In this document: positions 27,858-39,256 of the stretch, in pieces | Position numbering within the stretch: the stretch's first letter is position 1 | How the letters are laid out: each line of letters begins with the position of its first letter | Source of the DNA: Deuterostichococcus epilithicus | Taxonomy: Eukaryota; Chlorophyta; Trebouxiophyceae; Prasiolales; Stichococcaceae | Reading direction: 5' to 3' | Assembly (NCBI GenBank): GCA_033439295.1 | Contig: JAVTLE010000010.1 | Span: 1,922,001-1,986,000 of the forward strand | DNA length: 64,000 nt | The notes under the pieces: generated by a model | What the model was told of the DNA's origin: nothing | Database searches by the model: none | Seen by the model: the letters and a program-made list of their open reading frames with translations, nothing else | Program-made: the position numbers and the translations under genes

Positions 27858-30112
27858 ATGGCGAGCGCGGCGCCTTCTCTAGTCTCAGTCGACTGGCTGA
27901 AAGACAGGTGAGCCGTACAGAGTCGACTGTTTTGGCCTGCCACATCTGTCCCGCTGGTGCCGTGCTGGGGAATGCAGGGCTCGTGAGCATGCTGAAACTC
28001 CCGCCCGTGCTTGCAGGCTGGACGACAGTGGCTTCCGCATTCTAGATGCCAGTTGGCACATGCCAAACGCTCGTGAGTCCGGCTCTCTCTGTCAGGGATA
28101 TCCGTTGTGCCTCCTGTGCGTGCTGCCGTCATGTATAGCCCGCCTGCCAGCCCCGATGCGGCACTGGCACGATGCTGCTTGTACAAGCCAACCAAAAAAA
28201 AAGCCTGTGTCCCCAGATCGGGATCCAAAGAGCGAGTTCCGGGAGGAACGCATCCCGGGGGCCCGCTTCTTCGACGTGGACGCCGTCGCTGACACCGCCT
28301 CGGACCTGCCGCACATGCTGCCGTCGGCGGAGGCCTTTGCGGCCGCCGCAGACGCACTGGGCATCAGCAACGACAGCCAGGTGGGTTCATTCACTCTTTG
28401 GCGACAGGGTCTGCGCCATGCCTGCAGTTGCAAGCGACGAAGCCGGCCCAACGAAATGCATTGATGCATGCGCGGCACGGGTCATGCTTCAGGCCTGGTG
28501 CACGGCCAGGCCGAGGGTTCACTGTCAAGATGGACTACAGTTCTGTTGGGATTGGGCATGTCTGCCAGAACAGCGTGCTAAGGTCTGAAACCGGCATGCA
28601 TGGCGCCAACAGGTGGTGCTGTATGACAAGGCCGGCGTCTTCAGCGCGCCGCGGGTGTGGTGGACCTTCCGAGCCTTCGGCCACGAAAGGTGGGCGTCGC
28701 TTCATATCTTGACGCATGTCCTGCTTGCGGCTGGACTGCGTGGTGCAGTGTTATGGCATGTGCGGATGGTTCCAGCCGTTGCGCAGACATGTGTGCCAGT
28801 GCAGCTTTGGCTGCCTCAACGATGTCGAATGAAGCTGTGGCTGGAAGCTGACGTCGCCCTCACGGTGCGCTGAGACCAACACTTACACTCGAGGTTGTTG
28901 TGCCCAATCCACTGCAGGGTCTCTGTGCTGGATGGCGGCTTCCCGGCCTGGGCGGGCGCGGACCTGCCCGTGGATGCATCTCCAGTGTCCGACGACCTGG
29001 ATGCCGTGGCCAGTGCAGTTGCGAGCCCGCCCGCCTCCGCCAGCTACCGCGCCACGCTGAATGTGCGGACCCTGGGCCGCCTCACTGGTGCCGCGGCCTT
29101 GTGCATTGGACATTCTGCCGGACTGCCGCCTGGCAGTCATGCGCTGGCGCCATCAGTGTCCATTGCGAGGACACGCTGTGCTGCATGATGGCTGTGCTGG
29201 ACGGTCAATGTCTAGCACAGATCTCAGGTGACACTTCACCCATTGCAGTGTGATCCACTTCAGGTGCTTGGGGGTTTCGCTGTCCATTCAGCGGGTGGTC
29301 TACCGCGCAACGTCAAAAGCCAGGCGCTGCGATTGCCCCCTGGCAGCTGCCTGCCATACATACACACAGTCCAAACGCGCCGCCGCCTCGCTGCAGGGCG
29401 ACCTCGTGCGGTCCGCGGCACAGCTGCTGTCCAACATTGACTCGGGGGCGGAGGCGGTGATTGATGCGAGATCGCCGGGGCGCTTTGACGGCAGCGCCCC
29501 CGAGCCGCGCCCCGGCATCCCCTCCGGCCACATCCCCGGCTCCAAGAACGTGCCCTTCTCCAGCGTCCTCACCAAGGATGGCAAGTGAGTATGTTCCCGA
29601 CCTGGCGCACAAGGGTTTGAGGACCGTGATGTTGAGGTCTTGAGCAGCCAGAATGCTGTTTTGGCACTGGCAAGTCCAGGGCAATGGCCTGAGGCTGGTG
29701 GGCCGACCATACTCGCAGATTGGAGATCCTCGCCTAAGAAAGTGGGAGGCCTGCTTCGAGTCTGTTTCAGGTCTTCCTGACGGCGGCTGCTGGCTGCTGA
29801 ACCGTGTTGGGTTTGGCCTGTCACCGGACGGCAACACTGGACATCGTCCATAACCCCAACGCGTCTGACACCTGCTGAACGCCGTCCGCCAGGTATCTGC
29901 CTCCGGACGAGCTGCAGCGGGTGTTCGAGGACGCAGGTGTGGACCTGCGCAAGCCGGTGGTCGCGTCCTGTGGCACCGGCGTCACCGCCAGCGTACTGGC
30001 GCTCGCGCTCACGCAGCTGCCGGCACCGCCGCCGGGCGTGGCCGTCTATGACGGCAGCTGGACGGAGTGGGGCGGCCGCGACGACCTGCCCAAGGCCACG
30101 GGCAAGGCCTGA
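27858..30112 (+). CDS. 3-mercaptopyruvate/thiosulfate sulfurtransferase (two rhodanese domains)
   Basis: Transfers sulfur from 3-mercaptopyruvate or thiosulfate to acceptors such as cyanide or thioredoxin. Exons: 27858-27907, 28017-28072, 28217-28380, 28613-28689, 28918-29062, 29397-29584 and 29893-30112 close to 299 residues. The N-terminal inactive rhodanese domain has LVSVDWLKDRLDDSG, ERIPGARFFDVD, VVLYDKAGVFSAPRVWW and VSVLDGGFPAW. The C-terminal domain has AVIDARSPGRFDG, GHIPGSKNVPF and the active loop SCGTGVTAS with the catalytic Cys; CG(S/T)GVT is the MST-type signature. The protein ends WGGRDDLPKATGKA. No targeting extension precedes the domain, so this isoform may be cytosolic. Confidence 0.95.
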
Positions 30113-30908
30113 GGGGCCGCCCACAGCAGCAGCTAAATATGGAAGTGGCCCTGGGCAGCTAACACGGCCTTCTTATGGCTGCGCGTCGCGGTGGGCAACA
30201 GGGAACTGGGCAGACAAATTTGACGGGGAAAGCGAGAAGTTGGTTTCCTAGCGATATTGCAGCGGCAGATGATACAGGAGCAAGAGAGCCAGTCGGGTAA
30301 AGCACTGCGCTAAAAGTGATTTGACTGACGCTTTCATTTTACCACATCTCCTTAGAATTTACCGCACTTCATTCATAAGACTCAAGTCAGCATGCCCGTT
30401 CCACTCATCTGAAACTCAACCACCGAACTGTTGTGCAGCAAATAACGTACCAATGCAGGTCGCGGCACAATGCGTGAATCGACGCAGTGTGTGTCTGTTC
30501 TTCTATCTTGTTTCATCACATCCCATATCTGCTATCACTGTCTGCTGGATGTTGAAAACCTATAAATCACGAACCAAACACAAAACCGATCTGCCAGCTG
30601 AGGCGTCTCACCTGTCCTGTCCCCAAGCCTATGGGAATCGGGTGAAACGCCCTTCTGCTGCTAGCGCTGTCGTCAACATGCACTCCAATGCACAGGAAAT
30701 GTTCCTGAGCTCGAATAATGCGCAGCTGTCAAGTGGCGGCCGACAAAACGTTGCCATCGCCACCGCCACCGCCGCGTCCGCAGGTCTGGCGGTGCAAAAT
30801 TTCCGCCGCATGCGCACCAGGAGCTGCAGTGCGATGCTGCCGCCGGAGCCACAGAGGCTGGCGGCACAGTTAAAGTCTGACGTGCCCAAATGGGGGACCG
30901 GCGGCGCC
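30113..30908 (+). other. convergent intergenic region
   Basis: About 800 nt between the sulfurtransferase stop and the stop of the opposite-strand repeat protein. It is locally AT-richer (30240-30600). No gene is supported. Confidence 0.5.
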
Positions 30909-33799
30909 TCAGGCGCAGACGACCAGCGCCCCAAAGCCAGCGGAGCCGCATGCATACATGGTGGCCAAATAGCTGGCGGTGTAGGCCGCCGAGGCGCCGC
31001 TCTGCGTCACGTGGGCGTACGGGCAGAAGCTGGTTTCCGACATGAAGCCTGGCGCGCCATAATAGAGGTATGTGTCCGTAGGGATCTTGCATGCTGCCAC
31101 TGCTGCTACCACCTTGGAGGACGACACCGGGTTCAGCAGACTCGGGAGCTGCCCGTCGGCGATGGATGCTGGGGACCTGCGGACATGGCGGCATCAAAAT
31201 AAGATGTAGCACCCACGCACCAACAAGCACTCTAAAAGATCTCAGAATCCTGCCGCACACGCTCTGCAGACTAGGGCAGCTAGGCCATGCAAATTTTGAG
31301 GCCCCATGCTGCGCCAGCTGTCCATCACAGTTGCCCACACAAGCAGGAGATCAGCAAGCCACACCTGCCGACCCTGGCGCAGACGCTGACGGCCGACGCC
31401 GTGCCGGTTGCATACGCGACCACAGGTGCAGTTTTCTGTTTGTAGATGACCAAGCCATTGCCAGCGTCGCAGAAACTGGCGTCCAGCGCAGGCGGCGGCG
31501 GGCCGACCGTGGAAGGCAGCAGGCTGCTGGGTGGCGGCGGCGACGGCGGGGGACGCGGCGAGGGCGATGGCGGCGGGGAGGGTGGCGGCGAAGCAGTTGG
31601 CTTTGCTGTGGGCGTAGCAGTGGGCGCAGCTGTGGGCGCAGTTGTCGGCTTTGCTGTTGGCGCAGCAGTGGGCGCAGCTGTCGGCTTCACTGTTGGCGCA
31701 GCGGTGGGCGCAGCTGTTGGCTTGGCTGTTGGCACAGCAGTGGGCTTTGCTGTTGGCACAGCGGTGGGCTTTGCTGTTGGCACAGCGGTGGGCTTTGCTG
31801 TTGGTGCAGCGGTGGGCTTTGCTGTGGGTCGGAGAGTGGGAGCGGCCGTTGGCCTGGGGGTAGGCGCTGCTGTCGGTCGGAGTGTTGGCGCAGCAGTGGG
31901 GGCGGCTGTAGGTTTCGCTGTAGGCGTACGGGTGGGGACGGGACTAAGAGTGCGGCTTTGCGAGGAAGTTGCAGGAGGTTCTGGCGTGGCTGTCGGTGCT
32001 GATGTCGGAGCCTTAGTCGGAGCTGGGGTCGGCGCTGCTGTCGGGGTCTTGGTCGGCGCTGCCGTCGGGGTCTTGGTTGGCGCCGGTGTCGGGGCCTTTG
32101 TCGGCGCCGGTGTTGGCGCAGCCGTTGGGGCCTTTGTCGGCGCTGCTGTTGGGGCCTTTGTTGGCGCTGCCGTTGGGACCTTTGTTGGCGCCGTTGTTGG
32201 GGCCTTTGTTGGCGCTACCGTTGGGACCTTTGTCGACGCCGCTGTTGGCGCCAGCATTGGTGCCTTGGTCGGCGCCGGCGTTGGGGCCTTTGTTGGCGCC
32301 GGCGTCGGTGCCGTTTTTGCCGCCGCGCTGGCCACCAGGCCCTGCTGCGCGAGTTGCGCCCGGCTGACCGCCGGCTGCCCGGCCGAGACACCAGCGGACA
32401 GCATGCTCACCCACAGGGTGCCGCATGCTGTGACCGCCTCAAGGTCGAGGCTGGTGAAGTCTTTAAATGATGCATCCGCCAACTGGAGCTGGCCGCCCAC
32501 GGGCACGCTGAACGTCTTCTGCACCTGCGCAAGATGCGGGGCAAGCTATGGGAAAGGGATGGCACGAGGACCAGAGAGCAGGCCGGCGCGACTGGAGCAC
32601 TCATTGAGCGCAGCCTCAAGGCAGGCGGCAGGAGGCTCATGGTGCCCATCGCAGAATATGAAGGTTACGCGGGCAGCTCTGTTGACGATGATGCCCACCA
32701 GCTTGACGCGGCGCAGGCCGCCGGTGCAGTTGGCGGCCTCTGGTGCCGTGGCACCCAGTGCAGTCAGGTACGACGAGTAAGCCGCGCATGGCGTGAAGTC
32801 CCTGTATGCCGTGATCTGCACAAGCCATGCCAGCCTTCGTGGGATGCTGGGTGGTGCCATATGAGGCACCGGCATGGTTGAGGTTCTCAACAGGCTTGCT
32901 GATGGGCGCTGCCTCGCCAAGCAGTCGACAAGCTTGCTCGCGACCCTCTGCACTAGTGCAGGTCCAGCAGCAAATGATTGCAGGGCTTTTCGCGCACAAA
33001 TGGGACGGCTCCTGCCCTCTCTGAGGACTCCCGCACCTGAACCGGCATCGAGGTGCAGGTGCGCCGATTTGCAGGCGGTGCCACCACCAGCGTGGCGGTG
33101 AGGCTGTCGACATGGCCGGCAGCGCCGCCCTTAAGCGTCACGGACACTGCAAGCTGGGCGGAAGCAGCGCGCAGCTGCAGGCCGTTCTTTGTGCGCAGGA
33201 AATTCGCAGCAGACACCGAGGTGCTGGCATCCGCCGTGGACGCCGTCAGCCGTGTGCCGGCGGCTGGAGGGCCGCCAACGGAAGCGATGGTGGTCGAGAT
33301 CCAAGAGGGCGTGACTCCGCCCAGCAGCGTCTGAGCGATCGTCTGGCCCAGCAGCGAGCGCTGCGAGCAGCACAAAGTGAGAGGATGATCGACTGTTAAA
33401 AGTCAAGCAAGTGATGCGGCAGCTGGAAATTGCGTGTGATACCTGGCGCAGCCTGCTTGCTCACCTGGTTGTGGTTTGTGAACGAGGCATCACTTGCGAA
33501 GCCGCCGGTCTGCGACTGCGGGATCGTCTGTGCCAGCAGCGCGGCCTGCGGACAGCACATAGCGTAGTGAAGAGCGAGTGGCTGGATCCACGGATCGACG
33601 ACATTCGCGCCAGCGAGTGCAAGTGACCTGGGAGGGAGCTAGCCCAGTAGCTGGGGACTGCGTGCGACGACGGGCGCAGTCTGCAGCTTACCTGGCTCTG
33701 GTTCCTCAACGAGGCCTCGCTGAAAGGCACCTGCTGCAGCACCGACACCGCCAGCAGCAGCAGAGCGGAGGGGGCGGACGCTGCACGGCGGACACGCAT
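30909..33799 (-). CDS. secreted Pro/Thr-repeat extracellular-matrix-type protein, function unknown
   Basis: Six exons in transcript order: 33799-33692, 33545-33465, 33360-33037, 32815-32669, 32524-31365 and 31176-30909; they close to 695 residues. Exon 1 encodes a signal peptide (hydrophobic LLLLAVSVL). A Ser/Thr/Ala-rich globular part follows. The large exon holds a long repeat of three-residue units (APT, KPT, TPA) and a Ser-Pro block (SPPPSPPPSPSP), resembling O-glycosylated linkers of volvocine and Chlorella wall proteins. The C-terminal 90 residues contain several Cys and end GFGALVVCA. Exon 2 seems to be a new chimeric exon made by tandem duplication. I cannot name a family for the N- and C-terminal parts. 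Confidence 0.82.
31510..32315 (-). repeat. coding minisatellite: Pro-Thr and Ser-Pro repeats
   Basis: Within the repeat protein, short units of 9-24 nt encode variations of APTKAPT, KPTAAPT and KPTAVPT, followed by Pro/Ser runs. Unit number is likely to vary among strains. Confidence 0.9.
33361..33691 (-). repeat. tandem duplication giving homologous introns around a chimeric exon
   Basis: The introns at 33691-33546 and 33464-33361 share start, middle and end blocks (for example cacacgcaatttccagctgc against cgcacgcagtccccagctac, and matching ctatgtgctgtccgcag-like ends). The exon between them combines a copy of the head of the next exon with a copy of the tail of the previous exon. Confidence 0.8.
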
Positions 33800-34998
33800 G
33801 GCCGTTGCCAGCTGGACTCCTGGCGCTGGTGCGCGATTGGGTGCGGCCGGGCGTCAACTGACAGGCTGCAACAAAAAAACACCGATTTCATGGAGAAAGA
33901 CGAGGGATCTTCTTAGGAACGAATCAGCAGTAGGGACTGCTGCATGCATGCCAGTACCCTCGATGAAAGCGAACGACCGTACGGTGGCAGTCAGGCGCGG
34001 TGGCCGCCCTCCTAAAACGGCCCTTGATGTGCTCTCCCGAAGTGGGTGTTGTCAAGCTTTCGACTGAAGAGCTAAAACGATCCGTACAACCTCCTACGGG
34101 CTTGATGCGGTCAGGTGCCAACCAGGAGCGATTCATGCAACGACGCCTCCACGGCAGGGGCAGCCCGCGGAGGCGTGACATCGCTATGAGCTAGCAGCTG
34201 AATTGAGCGCTATCCACCATGGTGTCATAGAAAAAACGGAACAGGAACAACAAGAAAGGGAAGAGAGAGTGACCTGTATGCCGCTGCGGATCGCGCGCCG
34301 GTCTGCGAGAGTTGAGCTGTTCTCGGCAAAGCAGTAGAATGAATATTATATGTGGGACTAAACTCCGCCGCTTTGCCAAACCGTTGCGGCCAAACTTTAG
34401 CTAGGAGGCCTAATTGTGATACGGCAAAAGTGCATTGATGACGCCTTGTGATGACGCCCGTCGTCTGTCACTGGGAGAGAATCAGCCACTTTTGAAAACA
34501 GGACGAGGGCTGCGTCAGACATTGAAAGCTTCGCTGTCAGATTCAGCCGCAATTGTCGTTCGCCCCAGAACTCCACTCAAGACGCTGAGGCGAAGCGGGA
34601 AGTTCCGGAGCTGTATCACGCACGTGCCGTGCAATGATGCAACCCTGGTACACTGTCGGTCTGACGCTCTTTACACTCTTTCGCATTTGCACAGCACAAC
34701 TGCCAGCAACTTGAAGCTCGTGATTCCTGCGCGTGGGCCGCTGTCGCTTACTTACGATTGCCTGCTGCACTTGACTCGATTGATACTCTGCGGGGCCGCC
34801 AAGCGCTTGCACGCCTACTGGTCATCAGGCAGTGTGTGAAGAGACCGCCCTTGTGCAGCACTTCTTGCTGGCACCTCGCTGCTACGTGGCACAATCAGTT
34901 TTGCACTGGCCGCTCGTCTCCAGCTGCGACTCGCGGACTCAGCAAGTCTCGTAGCGCGGTACATTGTGTTATTTCGTCGACGACGACGGGCTACCGCC
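33800..34998 (+). other. divergent promoter region
   Basis: About 1.2 kb between two divergent start codons. It is AT-richer than the flanks. No exon with algal codon use is visible. Confidence 0.5.
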
Positions 34999-37900
34999 AT
35001 GACATACCCCGGCGCTTACCACAGCGCGGTGCTGGCATTGATCCTCCTGACGGCCCTCCCTGCGGCTTTCGGCCAAATGCTACTGGTGAGCTCCCAGCCT
35101 CCTTGATGACGATGGCTGACGGCTGCGTGCACTGCCACACCACCCTGCGCCTGCTTGACCATTGGCATCAGCCCTTGAGCATTCCTTCCCCGGACGGACC
35201 TGTCACGCTGTCGCGCCTGGTCGCCTGGTCACTCATAAGGGTGCAATCATTCCGCACGGCCGTGGGTGGCTGTACAGCCGAAAATAGCGGTGGCCAATTG
35301 CTAATAATGACACACACCAGCAGTCTGAACATTTTCGTGACGTCTGCACGACAATGAAATGCGTCGCATTTTTCCTGAACCTTAACTGGCCTGCTGGACA
35401 GTCGCAGATGCGCTGCCATGAGGGCGATCCCAATGCTGTCCGCCACCGCGGCGGCGCGAGCCCCAAAGTCGTGCCTTCCAGACCAAACTTGACGCTTGCT
35501 CGCTCGCCGACCGCAGGACGGGTTCGTGACGTCCATCCCGTCGGGCGCGAGCCAGCGCAGCGCCTCAGCGCGCACGTCCTCCGGCTCGTCGACCGGCTGG
35601 CGCAGCGCCGCCTGGCGGGCGATCCGCGCCAACACCACCGCGCAGCTGGCCGACCCGAGCGCCGCCTTCAGAACGTTCAAGGCGGGCCGGCGGCGCAAGT
35701 ACCATGATGCCACGCACGAGAAGGCCGCGAAGTCCAACTTCAGGACCAACCTGGAGTTCATCGTCGCCGAAAACGCCAAGGGCACCAACCCCTTCGTGCT
35801 GGGCGTCACCAACTTCAGCGACCTGAGCTATGACGAGTTCAAGGCCAAGTACCTCATGGCGCCGCAGAGTCCGCCGGCGGAGGTGGCGGCCGCTCGGGAT
35901 GCCGCCCCCAGTGGCCGTCGCACACACCTCAACCGCAAGGGCAGGTGCGCACGTGCAAGTAGCGTCACGCCTATTCTGCGCGCATGCTGCATTTGAGCGT
36001 GACAGCTGTGGGGCTCGCTCAGTGGTCCTGCACATACCCAGACGTGGTCTGCATCAGCTTCTGCTTGGCTGCATACGCGTGAAAGCTCTCAAACACCTGT
36101 TCGCTCTCGTCTCCTCTAAACACCATGCGCTGCTGGGTGCATGCAGGAGCCTGAAGCAGGCGACTCTTTCGTCATGCGGCCTGCACTGGGGCTTTGCGGA
36201 GTACTCTCCCATCGGAAAGGCAGTGATCAGCCCCATCAAGAATCAGGTGATGCCGCCCTGCCTTGGAAGAGGTCTGCTGCATTCAAGGTGATGCATGCAT
36301 TGCAGAGTGAGAGCACCTTGCTGTGACGGCCATCTGCTGAAATTAGGCTAGTCACGCTCGAAATGGCCACATGCGGTGGATGCACTTGCCATATTGTGTT
36401 GACAAAGCTCAGGCTGCAGTCACCTAGGGGGCTGCCGCACTCTGCACAAGCATGAAGCGCCACTGCGGCGCGCTCAGTTGATGTACAAACAGATTCCTCA
36501 AAATCCTCAAAATCAGCTGTTGTCGTGCGCACAGGGCGTCTGCGGCAGCTGCTGGGCCTTTGGCGCGGCGGCACAGCTGGAGTCGTGGGTGGCAATGCAG
36601 AACTATACGATGGACGCCGGGAACTTTATGGATTTGAGCGAGCAGGCACGTGTTGAGTGCCTACTCTTGACTTGTGGCCCCCCGAGCCGCAGCGAACGCG
36701 CCCTTCGGGCAATGCGAAGCAACTGTTGGTGGCGGCCATCGCTTCCCAGATGTTACACGTGGTAGCCAGGAGATCCTTCTTAATTAAAATGTGCCTCCAG
36801 TGACGGCTGTGCCCCCTGTTGACCGGCGGCTTGCCGAGGCCACTTGTCATTGCGCAGGCATACTGCGGCGTGGGTGTCGCCACAGGATATTATTTCGAGG
36901 TCTAAAGTCTCTGAAGTTTGACGCTCCTCGTCCGCAGATGCTGGTGGACTGCTCCTACTCGGGGTACGATAGCTGCGGTGGCGGTTGGCCAACAGCCGCA
37001 TGGGACTACATCAAGAGCAACACTGGCCTCGCCTCCGAGGCCGTCCGCCCCTACACCAGGCACGCCCCTCGCCTTCTGCCGCCACTTTTGGTGTTCTGTG
37101 CATGGTGCACGGTTCCTAAAGGTGGGCCGTCTGGGCCCGACCCACCCTGCCGTTACCGAGCCGCCTTGCCGACTTGCCTAACTCATGGTTGCCGCGCCTC
37201 TGGATGTTCGACAGCCCAGTGGGCTCTCCGCAACACAGCGATACCCACCACTGATGTTTCTGATGCACCCCGCGCAGCGGCGCCACCGGCGTGTGGACAG
37301 GCACCTGCCAGTCGGCCGGCACGGCGAGGCAACTGGGCTCCAACATCATGAACGACTACAACCTGGTACTGCCGCAGGACGACACCGGCCTCGTCACGGC
37401 CCTCCAGACGCAGCCCGTCTTCGTGAGTCCCCGAGCATCAAAGCAACATGCAATGGGTTGCAGTCGCACGGTGTCCTGCTGCCGCTGAGGGTCCTGCCCT
37501 CAGCCCTCTGCCCTTGGCCCCAGCCGGAACAGGCATCAGCCAGGTGCTGGTCGTTCCCGGCTGCTGCCATTTTCGCTTGAGCATGGCGCCATGCATAGGG
37601 TGTTTGCTGTGCAAGATTGGGAGAAGCTACTGGCAGGTTGTAGCCTTGGTATGCACTCCAGCGACTGCACTCCGGACGCTGAGGTAGCTGCGACTGCGTG
37701 CAGACTGCCGTGGCGGCGGGCCCAGAGTTTCAGAACTACGCGGGCGGTGCTATCAAGTGCAGCGGCACAGCACTGACGCACGCCATTCAGACAGTCGGCT
37801 GTGGCTACTTGCCATCCGCAGACGGTACCACCTACCTCCCGGTGTACGTGATCAAAAACCAGGTGCGTCTTGCCCTTTGCTGCCGCCTGTCCGCAAGTAT

Positions 37901-38255
37901 TGCCTCGTGCTTGCACGTTGCTGCCCCTCACCTGTCTAAGCATTGCGAACCGGCTCACTTGCTGATTAATCCATTTGCTTTGTGCAGTGGAGCGCTGCAT
38001 GGGGGTAAGCATGTCTTCCCATGCTTGTGCCCTACCATCTCAGTTGATGGTAGTCCGGCGCTGCAAGTGTGTGCATGGTGCAATGGTTGTGACTGGGTTC
38101 CTGCAAACCGTGCCTGTGCAAGCAGATTCCAAGCGTGGAAATGCTGAGCAATCTCGCCCTGATTGTACAGTTATGGCGGGTACGCCTACGTCCTCAGGAC
38201 GACCGACCCTGGGGGCGGCTGCATGCTGGCGGCGGGCGCGTACACGCTGTCCTGA
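34999..38255 (+). CDS. papain-type cysteine protease (peptidase C1A) with propeptide
   Basis: A secreted or vacuolar endopeptidase. Exons: 34999-35085, 35517-35944, 36147-36246, 36535-36645, 36938-37059, 37278-37422, 37704-37862, 37988-38004 and 38171-38255 close to 417 residues. Exon 1 is a signal peptide (LALILLTALPAAFG). The second exon contains an inhibitory I29-like prodomain (NLEFIVAENAKGTNPF, GVTNFSDLSYDEF). The mature enzyme begins near GKAVISPIKNQ, with the oxyanion Gln, then GVCGSCWAF with the catalytic Cys. The catalytic His is in LTHAIQTVG and the Asn in VIKNQWSAAWG. Two introns use GC donors (36646 and 37060), and a 17-nt microexon codes the Trp-containing segment after the Asn. 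The Asn context (NQWSAAWG instead of NSWG) is unusual but plausible. Confidence 0.93.
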
Positions 38256-39256
38256 GCATGGCGCTCGAATGACGGCCTTTGCAGCTTCAGATTTTCTTGA
38301 CAGGCTGCTCTTATAGATGAGTCCTCCAGCAGCGGTGTGCAGTGTCATCCGCTCTGCCACTCCTGCACTATGCCCTCTTTGAACGGCTGGGCACGATTGA
38401 GAAGGCGCTGCACCGCCTTCCCTGGAGCAGCTTCAAGTGAACTTCAGTGAAATTGCCGGCACGCTGCCGTCGTCGCCATGATCATCATCTTGTCCAGGCA
38501 GAGGAGACATTTAGCAGAACGGAGAAGTTGTGGGCATCACATATGCGATGCGGTGAGCTTCAAGCACCTTGCAGAGATGCTGCGCGCGGATAGAGTGTAG
38601 GTCACAGGTGACAGTTGCAGATACAGCGGGGTTGTTTTAGTTCAGTTCTGTTCGTTTCACCATTGCCGACTGCACGGTACTCTTGCGTTGTTGGCGTTGT
38701 TTCCAACAGCTTCAATGTCGCCTGCATGTTTCTTTTCTACGTTTGACTCGATATCGTTACTCGTCTGTGATATGCCTAAAGTTACACTCCATACAATTGC
38801 ACCCGGCCGACTCCGCTCTGCTCACAATCTAATGCCCTCTGTCGTGCTTCCCTCACACTCATATACGTCGCAAGCTGATACCAATACTACATCGCTATAC
38901 GAATTTGGATACGAAACTCCACCGCCTTTGCAAATATATGCTTGGCCTCGCACGCGGGCGAGCGCAGCAGTGCGAGCACCCTGTACCACGCCCTGCACGC
39001 CCCCTCCTTGCCCACTGCGGCAGTCACCCGCTGTTCGCCGCACCACTTGCCGCAGCTGCCGCCACGGGCGCGCAGGCCGTGCTTATGCAATGCACAGGAG
39101 TCCCGCAGATCTCAGCAGAGCCGTCTGAATGGCCATTCAGCGGGCTCAACCACACCTCCAGCCCGCCTCCGTTCCTCCAGCCCACCTCCGTGCGGCAGCA
39201 GGGCTGCGGCGGCGAGCCGGACCGGGCGCCACACACGGGCAGTCTGACGTCCAGCC
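38256..39256 (+). other. convergent intergenic region
   Basis: About 1 kb between two stop codons. A TGTAA motif on the minus strand (38786-38782) may serve the site-2 protease gene. Nothing else is supported. Confidence 0.45.

Noticed and set aside
31446-32780. A 444-residue Gly/Val/Ala-repeat open frame on the plus strand
   Set aside because: It is the antisense shadow of the Pro/Thr-repeat coding exon, which has matching splice sites, signal peptide and closed frame on the minus strand.
36481-36534. Repeat cctcaaaatcctcaaaatca before the protease active-site exon, possibly an echo of the preceding exon end
   Set aside because: The match to catcaagaatcag is too short and too AT-rich to separate from chance.
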